A DNA stretch of 64,000 bases. It comes from Ramazzottius varieornatus. Taxonomy: Eukaryota; Tardigrada; Eutardigrada; Parachela; Ramazzottiidae. Below are positions 27,301 through 37,228 of the stretch, one piece after another (within the stretch, counting starts at the first letter, position 1; the number at the start of each line of letters is the position of its first letter). Both the position numbers and the translations under genes were made by a program. Below the pieces are notes generated by a model that ran no database searches, had not been told where the DNA came from, and saw nothing but the letters and a program-made list of their open reading frames with translations. Location of the stretch: contig BDGG01000002.1 of assembly GCA_001949185.1 (NCBI GenBank), positions 7,840,772 through 7,904,771 of the forward strand. The letters run 5' to 3'.

Positions 27301-29191
27301 AATCGCGATGTGGGCAAATGATTGGAACCAGATTGTTTTCCAAAGTGGCGCATACTTCTGGCCAATAACATGGAGATATGCGCCACTTGTGACAAAGATT
27401 TAACTCGGTTCCTATTTTGTTTCGGCATATGTTGTTACGATTTTTTTTACAGTGTATGGGAAACAGCGGTGTCTGTCCTGACGACGTTATTGGTGGCGGT
27501 GACAGTTTCCAACTCCTCAGCGGTTCCAAGTCGAACGACGTCGTCACTGCAGTCTACCGGAGACCCATCAACTCCGGCGACCGGCTGGACCTTGTCGTTA
27601 ACCCCAACATCGAGACCTACGTCGTGTGGGCCATTGGTCCTCTCAACGAGCAGCAACAACCGCGCAAGCACTACGAAGGAGCAAGAGCGAGTCCGCAAGT
27701 GGGCGAACGGATAGTCTTTGGGAGGAATCCACCAGTGGACAGGTGCAGCAGTGAAGTGCGTCAGAGGAACTTGGTGGAGAGAAACCAGCCAGGATACCCA
27801 GGAGGGGCGAACGCTGGACAGGTGGAAGGACAGGCAAGTGGCTGGAGGCACCAGTGGATCATGGGGAATGAGACCAATACGTTCGTACTGATACCTGGAC
27901 CCGCAGGAGGTGTAAAAGGATACAGCGCGGTCACACGGAAGCCGAAACTTTCCGGGCTTGTGTGGTAAGACTTCCCAAGATTTTTTTTTCTGACTTTGTC
28001 ATGGAATAGTACTGGTGGACATTGTGGCCATTAACCTCAACGTAGCAAAAAAACAATCTTTTTCCAAAGAAGGATTTAAATGGATGCTCTCTTGTCCCGA
28101 CAAATTACTGGTAGTCCGTTTTCACCGAGAAAGGCTTGTGAGATCTTTCTCCGTATTGGACAAAATCGACCTTCGAATGGCACAATGGCTTGTTTTTTTC
28201 CAGGTATGTGAACGGAAAGCTCGCACCGGAACTTGTCCTACAGAGAGGCCAGCCTTACCGGTTCATCGTTTACGGTGGTATGAATTTTCAAGACAGTTCC
28301 AAATATCATCCACTGTGAGTATTCACGCTTTAGCGAAATTCATGGCTGTGGAATGTTTTGTGATTCTATGTGGCTACTTTGTTAATAGTTACATCACGAC
28401 CGACAGTACTGGAGGACTCGCAAGCAAACTTCCGGCCGAACAAGTTGCTGAAGAACGCGGCATATTAGCGGGAGCGGTTAGAGCACCGAATGGAGCTGGC
28501 TTCATCCCAACTGCCCGTAAGTCTGGACATTTGACTCTGCTTTTCATCGGAGAGATTGAGCGTTTCTATTTTCAGTCGGTCCTTACTGCGCCTTTGTGCA
28601 AGGCGGCGCGGCGAACCCGGATAGCTTCCGGTCGTTCGAAGAATTCAACAGAACATTGGCGCTTCAATGTGATGACGCCCCACCAAGAACTCTTCCTTTG
28701 GTCAACGCTCCGTCCAGCGTACTTGACTGGATACCGTCCGCGCAGGATCCACCTGTTGCCTACTACCAGTGCTTTATTCACAAGTAATTTTCAGAGGCTG
28801 GCAAACGAAACATTAAAGATCGTCATGTTAAGTGGCGCACTCTTCTAGCCAGTAAGAGCGAGAACGTGCGCCACTTCAGATCGGTCGTTCAGTTCAAGTT
28901 ACTCCCGGCGCTATAATATTCCGACATCATGAATCCATGATTGACTTTTCCAGGGATATGGGTTGGAGGATAAAGCTCGTCAATGATTACCGAGAATTCG
29001 TCCCATCGCAGTATTCCAGCGCGCAGTTCACGCAAGGACCCATAGGACCAAACAACGCGAACGGCAACACTGTACTTCGTCCAGCAGGCATTTACACCAC
29101 GAGCAATAGAAACAACGGTGCACATTCCGTCACAATACATTTCCTAGCGCCTCTTTTCCTGGTTTTTACTGCCTTTCTTTTGAAATGTTAG
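21358..29191 (+). CDS. Skeletor-like secreted/surface protein with DM13 and DOMON domains
   Basis: Skeletor-family proteins combine DM13 domains (proposed redox/oxidative roles) with a DOMON domain. Fourteen exons close exactly to 879 aa: 21358-21406, 22959-23281, 23573-23741, 24493-24686, 25199-25379, 25839-25908, 26636-26840, 26927-27035, 27107-27249, 27453-27964, 28204-28314, 28389-28516, 28576-28783, 28954-29191. Exon 1 encodes a signal peptide (MCGTTALLLALSLLHT). An Asn/Gln-rich segment follows. DM13 repeat 1 (YYGTRIGNLNTYQH) begins near residue 133 and DM13 repeat 2 near residue 270. DOMON lies at about 398-515 (NCESF, EYMAFGFS). A Skeletor-specific Cys-containing region and a cupredoxin-like C-terminal block (GLVWYVNGKL, YYQCFIHKDMGWRI) complete the family layout. 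The protein ends in a hydrophobic stretch (APLFLVFTAFLL), suggesting a GPI anchor. Intron 1 is unusually long at 1.55 kb. The exon 7 donor is weak, but it keeps phase. Confidence 0.93.
23371..23490. repeat. GGCGCA palindromic MITE copy, decayed
   Basis: In intron 2 of the Skeletor-like gene. CAGCAAATGAATTC left end, CCCAGATCG inner flank, and decayed arms (AAGTAACACACG, CGTGCTCCACTGG) around AAACCAATG. Confidence 0.55.
25483..25612. repeat. GGCGCA palindromic MITE, one full copy plus a partial arm
   Basis: In intron 5 of the Skeletor-like gene. A partial arm (TGCGCCACTTGGAAGCGATC) is followed by a copy with AGTGGCGCATG and CGTGCGCCACTAGG arms and a CCGAGTACATTTGCC end. Confidence 0.6.
27308..27428. 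repeat. GGCGCA palindromic MITE copy
   Basis: In intron 9 of the Skeletor-like gene. GGGCAAATG left end, arms CAAAGTGGCGCATA and TATGCGCCACTTGTG around CCAATAACATG. Confidence 0.65.
28797..28900. repeat. GGCGCA palindromic MITE copy
   Basis: In intron 13 of the Skeletor-like gene. CTGGCAAACGAAACATT left end, arms TTAAGTGGCGCAC and CGTGCGCCACTTC, and inner GATCGTC / GATCGGTCG flanks. Confidence 0.7.
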
Positions 29192-29340
29192 CCAAAGCTT
29201 TCGGATTCTTTTTTGAACCGGTCTTCCAGAAGGGCTTTGACTCTGGATCAGTTTCACAGTTTTATCATGTACAGAATTCTAAAATGTAGGAAACATTCCT
29301 TATTTAATAGAGCGTTTCTCACGTGAAAGACCAGAACTCC

Positions 29341-29346
29341 AATAAA
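29341..29346 (+). terminator. Poly(A) signal of the Skeletor-like gene
   Basis: AATAAA lies 150 nt after the Skeletor-like stop codon and 31 nt before the antisense stop of acid ceramidase, so cleavage would occur close to or inside the ceramidase coding end. Confidence 0.6.
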
Positions 29347-29376
29347 ACTCAGCAGAAGAAGAATGAAGTTTTTTTT

Positions 29377-30714
29377 TTACCAAGGCCAGCATGGATCGGC
29401 ACAGTACCGAATGTACGTATCCATCGTACCCGATTTGACATGCATCAATGTTGTATACGCTGTTAGCTTGTTCAGTACCGGTTTCGTGTTGAGAACGTCA
29501 AACAATCCAGCGAAGGTTGCATTTCCTTGACCGATAACATTCATACACCTAGGAAGGGAAACAACCCCGTCAACTACCGTCACTTCGGGTGCGTGAGTTT
29601 AATGGGGGCGTAATTAGAACTCAATCATTCTTACTTGGTTGCGGGCGTCCGCCGATCGTCGATAAATAACGGAGCTTTCCATCGGTCGTAGTTCGTTTCT
29701 AGGACGAACCATGTGCCATTTGTCACATTAAGGTTGTTGTAGTCCAGAGTCCGATCGAGAGATCGCGTGATGGTCACACCTTCCCCACTTTTCGTTCCGC
29801 CTAAAAAGAACAGAAAATACGTGGGGAAAAATGGCAAATGCAACCTGCTCCAGCTCACTCACAGCTTAAAAATTACCCAAAATGAAATAAATTGGCCCGA
29901 TAAGTTCTTTCGTCGACAGGATATTTTTTGCGTCCTCAAACGTATCCACAGTCTCGAAAACCTTTCTGGTCAAGAATCCCATCCAGTTGCCCGTCCTCGT
30001 TCCTAGTATCCACTTGATCGCCCCCGCGATACCCGAGCCTTTCAACGTGAACCTCTCGTTCACCGTCAACGAATATTTCTGAGGCTTCAAGCCCGTAATC
30101 ACTCCGATGTACCCAGCAAAATTCACCGCTTTGAACACCGTCTTGTTTTCCCTGACGAATTCCCCATTAAATATCAACGGCCTCAGCTTCTCTGTCAACA
30201 GCCACGTGTCGTTCTTAAAATCCCATCCGAGTAACAGGCCGAAATCGAGATTCCTCGCGTGGAATATCTCGCCATGTTTGTCTTCTGCAATGATAGACGT
30301 ACAGAAAGCGTCGAACTCGTAGAATAAATTATATAGAAATATTTCGCCGAGAGGGATGTCGGCTGCTTGGGAAATGGCCGTCATTTCCGCCACGGCTGTC
30401 TCGGGTAAGCCACCCATCAGCTTCGGGAGGTCTTTGTCGATGATGCGGATGAGGATGCCACCTGCGAAGCCCCGGACGAGTCCTTTGATCACGTCGATGA
30501 GTTCTTTGATGCCTCGGGCTTTGTCGCGGGCTAGCTGGACCCAGCGTCGTTCGGGAGGCAGGTCGAGGTTGATGGTGTAGGTGGGAATGACGGTTTGCGC
30601 TGGTCCGTCGGTGGGTGGATACAGACCCTGTTGGCAGTCTTGGGTGTAGGGAGGGAACTGGCAATGGGTGAGGAGGAGGACCGAGAACAAGGTTAGAACT
30701 GCAAGAGAATCCAT
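29377..30714 (-). CDS. ASAH1: Acid ceramidase (N-acylsphingosine amidohydrolase)
   Basis: A lysosomal Ntn-type amidohydrolase that splits ceramide into sphingosine and fatty acid. Three exons (29877-30714, 29635-29800, 29377-29548) give 391 aa, close to the human enzyme. A signal peptide is visible (MDSLAVLTLFSVLLLTHC). The autocatalytic nucleophile is Cys138 in the CTSIIAED block. Nearby catalytic-site residues are seen in HARNLDFG. Other family blocks are NNKTVFKA-like (ENKTVFKAVNFAGYIG), TNYDRWKAP, DDRRTPA and KPVLNKLTAYTTLM. The family is shared with N-acylethanolamine acid amidase, but the overall match is closer to acid ceramidase. The gene is tail-to-tail with the Skeletor-like gene. 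An ATTAAA variant poly(A) signal on this strand is possible at 29303-29308, which would make the two transcripts overlap. Confidence 0.95.
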
Positions 30715-31305
30715 GATGAAGATACAGGGATAGACAAAACCACAACAAAATAATTTATATCAGCGTTGGAACTTGGGACTTGGAACTTGGAATCTGGAAG
30801 GGTGATTGTACTAATGGCACTGGTTCGACAGCGATTGGCAGTTGAGTGACCACCTGCCCTGTCACTTCCTACAGCCAGGTGCTGGTCTGAAGATTCCACT
30901 GCGCACAGTGCGCAGCCACCTATGGTTCACTCACAGTGTAGTGTTGCAAACTTCGTGTCTGTCTGAGTATGGTGAGCCAAAACGCGCAATAACTGCGACG
31001 TCAGGCCATAAAAATGGCGTGGCGATGACTCGTGAGCTAGAAACCATCGTATCGAATCTGAGAACGTTGCTTTTTTCAGACTGCGGGACAGGACGAACAC
31101 TGAATCCATCGACGTGTGATACTGTTCTGTCTCGGACCAGAAGCTACCTGGGTGGTAGATTGACTGATCTGGGGGTTTAGCCGAATACATTGTAATCATG
31201 CGTTACGTCAGTGTTAAAATTAGCCCCCATTGCGTCTGGACGAAGTCAATCAAGGACTCGATCATGCGTTTTGCTCTCCAGCAACACAAAGTCTAGCAGC
31301 ACAGC
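30715..31305. other. Intergenic region upstream of acid ceramidase
   Basis: About 590 bp with the ceramidase promoter side. A short imperfect tandem of the unit CTTGGAA/CTTGGGA occurs at about 30770-30795. No gene is seen. Confidence 0.5.
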
Positions 31306-31894
31306 TAGTGCTGGCAACGATACGGTATGCTGATATCGTATCGAAATATATCGAATCTTTGCGATAAAGTATGCAGCACATATCGTATCGAAAATACCGA
31401 TGTGAAGCTCATATCGTATAACGCAATAAAATATTCGACGATATGGTTTCGCGCCATATCGATATATTATCGATATATCGGTATTCTGCTGAATGGCAAA
31501 CTCGCCAGTGATATCTCGTTCACGGAAGACCATCGGTTGATTTCGGCAGCTTGATTTTGGCCATGGTGTACCGAGCACACTCCGCCCATTCGGTTCTGGT
31601 ACTTATTCTGTCCAGGTTTCCATGTGTTTGAAGTCTTGGTATACGAGTGTCATTGCTGCATCCAACGCTCTCGATCTTACTACTACTTTATGTGGAAATC
31701 GGCTTCTTGAGTTTCTGGCTTGAACCAGTGGAGTTCCGAAAAACTAAAATTCCAGAATTATCGATATATCGCTGCGATATGATACGATGTATCGAAAATG
31801 CGGTATCGGAATAATATCGAGTCGAAATACAGATATCGAATGAGTATCGAAAACCACAGTAAAATATCCGCCGATATTAATGATGAGCATTACA

Positions 31895-31998
31895 CTTTAC
31901 ATTACATTACATTTTACATTACATTTACACTTTTACATTACATTACAATCTTCGGAAAGTTGTAGTGTAAAATACAACTGTAAAAGTGTAATTACACT
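31895..31998. repeat. Left subterminal TTACATT array of the hAT element
   Basis: Many overlapping copies of TTACATT and the related ATTACACTT lie directly inside the left inverted repeat. A matching array in inverted orientation lies at 34975-35047. Such arrays are typical transposase-binding regions in hAT elements. Confidence 0.65.
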
Positions 31999-32278
31999 TG
32001 GAATTACACGCGAGTATAAAACCGAAATATCCGTTCAAATCGCCATTAACTGATTAAAAGCCGTGTTAATTGAACACGGGTTGAGGGAAACCATTGATTG
32101 AGTGATTGTCGATCTGAGAGAAGCTTTACATCAGTGGACATGATGACACAGTCTGGTTTACACTGCCGCAGTACGAAATATACGCAGCTGCTTTCGGCCT
32201 TATCATTCTTACTCCGTTCAATCTAATCTGACACTAGCGTACTTTGAGCTTGACTACGAACCTCTGTTTGCATACACG

Positions 32279-34814
32279 ATGTCTGAAAGCGAGGAGAGCG
32301 ACGAGGAGACCGATGAACAGCAAGACACAAAACGTAAGTGGACTTTTATGTGGTCGACATAGGGATTCTATTCACTGTGTTCGAATGATTGATTGCTGAT
32401 TGATCGATAGGTGGCACAAAGGTTAGTCGTCTTGACCTGTGGACCGAGTTCGAAAGAAGTACTGAATACTGGCCGAAGTCCAAGCACCGCAAAGCAACCT
32501 GTAAGCACTGTGTAGAGGCTGGTGTGAAAGTGGTCAAGCCGATTCGAGGTGACAGGCCGAGATTGCTGCAACATCTCAAAACCTGCGCGAATGTCCCGCG
32601 AGTCGTTCGAGAAAGACATTTCCCAAAGAATGATGAGTCGAAGAAGCGAAAGTCAGCCACTGATACACTGGCCGACGACGCCAATAAGCGCACTAAAAGT
32701 CAAGCAAGCCTACGGACCTTCCTTGATCGACCATTAACTTTTTCTGAGCAGCAGCAATTCGAAGAATTGTACGGCGATGCCTGTGTGAGCTGCAACATAC
32801 CATTCGCCGCGTCCGAAGATACTCGCATGGTCCGTCTCCTTAAGTTCCTTCGTCCCCAGCTGGTTATTCCGAGTCGTTTCACCGTGGCGCGTCGCATTGT
32901 ACCAGCTCGAATCAAAGAAGCAACGGCGGAAGTATCTAGTAAGCTGATCGGTCAGAAGTATCTCACCATGACTTTCGATGGTTACAAGAATGTTAGCCGG
33001 GATAAAGTGCTGGGTAAGTATTGCCACTAAAATTTATTTATCAAGCTGTTAATCACTCATATGACGTACTATATACAGGTTTTCTTGTCACTGTTCGGAA
33101 TGAGAACGGCACGGAGAACTTTACACTGGGCTCCGCTATTGACATCACAGGCACGAACTACGACGGCGAGTACGTCATGAGAGAAACCTTGCAGAAACTT
33201 ACTGAGGTGAAGAAGGACTACAAGGCTGATGTACGATTCGTGACCTGTGATTCTGACGGAGCTCATCGGAAAGCTCGAAGACTTCTCTCGCAGAAACTCC
33301 CGCACATCATTTTCCTTCCATGCAGCGCACATCAGATCAACCTAGTCATCCAAGACGTAGCCAAATTCGTACCCAGGTTTAAAGAAACTCTTCGACAAAA
33401 CGATTGTATCACGACCTGGTTCCGTAAGAGCAGCCTGTCGCAAGGAAAGCTGGAAGCAGTTCAGCTGGAGTACTACTCGAAAGTGATATCGATGACCAGT
33501 TGGACTCCTACTCGTTGGTATTCCGTTTACTTGAGTGTGCAGCGAGTCTTAGACTCAAAGAGTGCCTTGCAGGTAACGTTTCGATACACTTCATCATTCA
33601 AACGGTAGATTAAGTGCGGGCGTCTTCGGTCAAGAATCAGAAATCTTTACTCAAAAAAAAGATTTGTTAACATGCAGCGTATTAGTTCTGTTAACATTCG
33701 TGCCTTTGTTTATTTGTTGCAGATGTATGGCGTCAAGTACAGCGCGAATTTGGGTCTGGTACCATTCAACTTAAAAGTGATCCTCGATGACGACGAGTTC
33801 TGGCTTGGCGCAAAAGAGATTGCTGCAGTACTTAGGCCGCTGGTCAGCGCACAAGCAAAGGCAGAATCAGACAATTGCACGATTGCTGACATCGGCTCAG
33901 CCATACGCGATATCTACTGTGGGTTTTCGCTGTTGAAAGATCGTGACGTTTCTTGGACTTTAGTTTCTCAACTGGAAAAGCGGTGGAAAAGCTTCTACCC
34001 AACCGACGTATTCGCTGTAGCAATGTTCCTCGACCCCAAACTAAAGCTCGATATGTTCCGTCGTGACCCTAACAAAGTTCATAGTGGAGTGATTTACACG
34101 TGGACCAGCGACCTTTACCGACAGTTCTTCCAAAAAGATCCGACTTCCTTGCTGACTTCTGCAATCCGTTACACTGCGAATCAGGGTGTCTTCGACTTGA
34201 AGTACACTAGCCAGCTGAGTAACCCTTTCGATTACTGGACTTATGCCGAGGCCGAGCATTCAGAACTGGCTCAGCTGGCTAAGTTCCTTCTTTCAGCTTG
34301 CCCGCACGCCGCTTCAGTTGAACGTTTCTGGAAGAAAATGAACGATGTCCATACGGCAAGCAGAAACAGATTGGGACTTAATCTGGTTAGTGGTATGTGC
34401 ACGCTGAAAATGAAATTCTGTCGTGAAAATGAGGAGCTCTCAAGAAAACGTAAGAGAGAAAAGGACGAGAAGAAAGCAAAGATGACCGGAAATGTTTCAG
34501 ATGAGCCTGTTGTTGTTGTAACAGTGGACGAAGAGACAGTACCAGTGAAACTTGATCAAGGTAAACAATTCACTTACATTATGATATGATTTTCAATTTA
34601 CTTCGACATTACTATTTTGACATCGGTACTTTAGAATATTACTTTTCCAGGTGGCGGTGAAACCGATCTAATGGAGCTGGAAAGTCAAATGGCAATCCTT
34701 GATGATTTGTTCGGTCAAGACGACAATGACATGCCAAGCAGTGAGGAGCTCGAAGATGACGTGTCTCTGACCGGAAAGTTTTTCACCTTAGCAGATTTAT
34801 TTGTTGTCAAGTAG
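32279..34814 (+). CDS. hAT-family transposase with BED zinc finger
   Basis: Cuts and rejoins DNA at the element ends in the nucleus. Five exons (32279-32333, 32411-33013, 33079-33572, 33723-34560, 34651-34814) join in phase to 717 aa with no stop. An acidic N-terminus is followed by a BED-type zinc finger using Cys49, Cys52, His73 and Cys77. The RNase H-like catalytic core shows Asp208 in TMTFDGYKN and Asp277 in TCDSDGAH, then the family block LPCSAHQINLVIQD. The C-terminal hAT dimerisation region is seen as FDYWTYAEAEHSELAQLAKF and ASVERFWKKM, followed by a basic nuclear-localisation-like stretch (RKRKREKDEKKAK) and an acidic tail. I could not fix the third catalytic residue (Glu) by eye. 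The intact frame suggests a functional or recently functional enzyme. Confidence 0.93.
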
Positions 34815-34974
34815 TTGTTTGAACCAGTGAAGATTGAAGATTGTGTTAATAGGTTTACTGTATACGAGAGATTACGTTTCTTTCCACATCTGTAGCGGCT
34901 TTGATTTAGCTAACTTGGAGGGGTCATTTGATAGTTTACACTTGGTTTACAGGTTCCGTTCTTTCGGGGTTGTA

Positions 34975-35047
34975 AAATGTGAACAAGTGTAAAATGTAAT
35001 TACACTTTTTGTAATTACACTGTTTTACATTACATTTTACATTACAC
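34975..35047. repeat. Right subterminal TTACATT array of the hAT element
   Basis: Repeated TTACATT, ATTACACTT and AAATGTAAT motifs just inside the right inverted repeat, mirroring the left array. Confidence 0.6.
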
Positions 35048-35133
35048 GAGCCGTCAGCTTGTAATGCTCATCATTAGCCGATATTGTATCGAAAAATATC
35101 GTATCGAATTTCATCGTATTTTTGCCAGCACTA

Positions 35134-35452
35134 AGCACATCAGTGTTCACCCAGTAAATTGACCAAATTCATTAATTTTCCAGACTTTCTTTTTTTCCTT
35201 CAGTGATGACTGATGAGCGATTCAGTCTTTCGTCCGGGAATCATCCTTGTTCTTGAGTCGGGCAGCTTCGGTTGTTTGCAAGCATTCCAGTGCGTCTTCG
35301 AAGACCAGCTATCTGGGAATCCTTTTGCTCGCATGTGCGGAAGTTAACAGGGTAAGCACGAGTACAGTAGTACCGTAGAATTAGTTTTGAATGACATTTC
35401 TAAATTCTGGTTTCCCAGATTGGACAGAAATACACCATTAATAGCGCTGGCT
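35134..35452 (+). other. 5' region and probable 5'-UTR intron of the LAP1-like gene
   Basis: The sequence AACAGG|GTAAGC near 35352 is a good splice donor and TTTCCCAG at about 35411-35418 a good acceptor. Together they suggest a roughly 66-nt intron in the leader before the ATG at 35453. Confidence 0.4.
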
Positions 35453-36850
35453 ATGCCGCTCGGAAGAAAGTCTCTGGGTGACTACGCAAGGATGACCGAA
35501 AAAGAGTCTACGTCGTCCAGCACCACACAAGATCGAGGTGATCGTCGCCTGAATGACTCTCCTGGCAAATACAATCGCCTCTACCCCGAACTGGACGACG
35601 AAAACTTTGACGAGGATTCTCACTTCAAGTATAGCAGCTCTCTCTATCCACCTGTTCCAAAGAGCGACGTCGAATCATTTAATTATTCTTTTTCTAACCC
35701 TTCTCCTTCCCCTATCCCCAGCAGGCAAGATAACCAGTACGAAGAAGGCGACTACGAATTACAGGACATTCGTCGAGCAGGCTCGTCCTCCGCTTCCCCC
35801 AAAGCTCCCCCACGACAACGTAAAGGCAATGTGAGCTCCCGAGAGGATCGAGAAATGGAAGAGCAGATCATCAGACAGAATCGGCTGAACGAGAAGCGAG
35901 AAAAGCAAGCCGGAGGAAATTTTACAAGCACCGACAGCGCCAGCCAATTTGACAGGTCCACTCAGCCACGTCAGACTGGTCAGGCACCGGCCTCCAGTTT
36001 GACCAACACTGTGGGCGTGTTGGTTTTGGGTTTGATTGGTCTATTGACCGCCTTTTACTTGGCGCGGTATTACATGACGCCTGTGTCGAATGATCAGTTG
36101 AAACTGCGCGACTTCCAAAACAAGTTCAACATTCTTAGTGAAGATTTCAGTAAAGAGGTGCACGATGATAGTATGGAGAGACTGTACGGAGCGTTGGAGC
36201 ATCACGTGCAGAATACTCTATCCCGGAAACAAGACAAGGGGAACAACTACCCAACGTGCATCCTGCTGGCTGCCGACGCACACAACAAGAAGACTCTCGA
36301 CTGCCTCGCCGATCGAATTGCCCAGCTCGTGCCTCCGAAACAACAAGGTAAAGCTACGGACAAGAACATCTACGTGGTCGATCTTTCAGACAAGAAAGTC
36401 AACCACAAGAATCCCGATGAAGAAGACTTGCGCAGTCGTGTCCATCATGGCATCAATCAAGGCTTGAATGAAGGGGCCAATGTCATCGTCTTCAAACACA
36501 TCGAGGTACTGGTTCCTTCTGACATTCCCCTGCTCGAGCTCTTTTATAGCTACTGTGATGGGGACAACCCCACCTTCCCGAAGACTCTATGGGTGCTGAC
36601 GTTGGCTACCAAGAACCTGCAAGCGTTGCAAGAGGCGGAGATCACAAGGGACAAGGAAGTGGCCAAGGCGCTGAGGCTGAATGTGGAGAAGTACCTGGAG
36701 AACATCATCGAGAGCCGACCGGGTAACGCACACGAACAGCCGGGATATGTTGAGAAGCACGCAAGAAATGCTCTCTTGACTAGAATAGCCAATTATATTG
36801 TACCTGTTTTGAAAACCTCGAGAACTGGCCACTGTTCGGTTCTTGCCTGA
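35453..36850 (+). CDS. Torsin-1A-interacting protein / LAP1-like torsin activator
   Basis: LAP1/LULL1 proteins sit in the inner nuclear membrane or ER, and their luminal domain stimulates the AAA+ ATPase torsin. A single coding exon gives 465 aa from the first in-frame ATG; the frame is open upstream but without an ATG. The N-terminal ~185 residues are polar and low in complexity (Ser, Asp, Arg, Pro rich), as expected for a nucleoplasmic or cytoplasmic tail. One transmembrane helix follows at about 187-208 (VGVLVLGLIGLLTAFYLARYY). The luminal domain has the family pattern: TCILLAADAHNKKTLDCLADRIA, the Gly-rich GLNEGANVIVFKHIE turn, FYSYCDGDNPTF and LWVLTL, ending with a C-terminal Cys (HCSVLA). 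The YCD-x-x-N block matches the vertebrate LAP1 luminal domain. I did not identify the activating arginine with certainty. Confidence 0.82.
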   Translation: MPLGRKSLGDYARMTEKESTSSSTTQDRGDRRLNDSPGKYNRLYPELDDENFDEDSHFKYSSSLYPPVPKSDVESFNYSFSNPSPSPIPSRQDNQYEEGDYELQDIRRAGSSSASPKAPPRQRKGNVSSREDREMEEQIIRQNRLNEKREKQAGGNFTSTDSASQFDRSTQPRQTGQAPASSLTNTVGVLVLGLIGLLTAFYLARYYMTPVSNDQLKLRDFQNKFNILSEDFSKEVHDDSMERLYGALEHHVQNTLSRKQDKGNNYPTCILLAADAHNKKTLDCLADRIAQLVPPKQQGKATDKNIYVVDLSDKKVNHKNPDEEDLRSRVHHGINQGLNEGANVIVFKHIEVLVPSDIPLLELFYSYCDGDNPTFPKTLWVLTLATKNLQALQEAEITRDKEVAKALRLNVEKYLENIIESRPGNAHEQPGYVEKHARNALLTRIANYIVPVLKTSRTGHCSVLA

Positions 36851-37228
36851 AATGCGCGCTCTTTGAAACAGCCAGCTGAGGATTAATTTTACGCGCTGTA
36901 TTTTGAATTTTTGCATTTTCAGGTGGAAGTCAGTTTATTAGTTGCAGGGACAAGATATTTGTTCTGAGACTTTCGGGTAGTCTTTTACAAAGTCTGGTTT
37001 TATTTTTTTGTAGGTTTTCACGGGGACTTTGTGTGATGCCGTAAGTGGACATAAGTGGAAAAACAAGTTCGAAGTGAGTACAACCATGAAATTACGCTTT
37101 TACTGGGATGGGTTCTGAGTCGGCTTTAAAATTGAAATGCACTGGAAAAATACAATTCAGGGTTGGGTGTTTGAAGAGCAGTGAGGTCCTTCGGTGAAGC
37201 CGCGCTTTTTCCACTGGTCCGCGGAGGT
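36851..37228. other. Convergent intergenic region / 3' UTRs
   Basis: Holds the 3' UTRs of the LAP1-like gene (+) and transporter A (-). No gene is seen. Confidence 0.5.
37001..37006 (-). terminator. Poly(A) signal candidate of MFSD6-like gene A
   Basis: AATAAA on the minus strand, about 223 nt past the stop of the transporter gene. Confidence 0.35.

Larger units (their letters stand above)
31878..35076 (+). mobile_element. Apparently complete autonomous hAT transposon
   Basis: A 17-bp perfect terminal inverted repeat, TAATGATGAGCATTACA at 31878-31894, is matched by its complement at 35060-35076. The flanking 8-bp direct repeats are identical: GCCGATAT at 31870-31877 and 35077-35084. Subterminal regions hold many TTACATT/AATGTAA motifs. 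The interior encodes a five-exon transposase with no stop or frameshift. The perfect repeats, perfect target duplication and open gene suggest a recent insertion, into the older element at 31306-35133. Confidence 0.92.
31306..35133. mobile_element. Outer inverted-repeat (hAT-like) element interrupted by the hAT insertion
   Basis: The left end TAGTGCTGGCAA at 31306-31317 is matched by TTGCCAGCACTA at 35122-35133 in inverted orientation. The flanks AGCACAGC (left) and AGCACATC (right) agree at seven of eight positions, as expected for an old 8-bp target duplication. Both ends are rich in TATCGTATCGAA-type motifs. Without the inner insertion the element is about 620 bp and has no transposase, so it is non-autonomous. 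Class assignment to hAT rests on the terminal sequence and 8-bp duplication. Confidence 0.7.
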
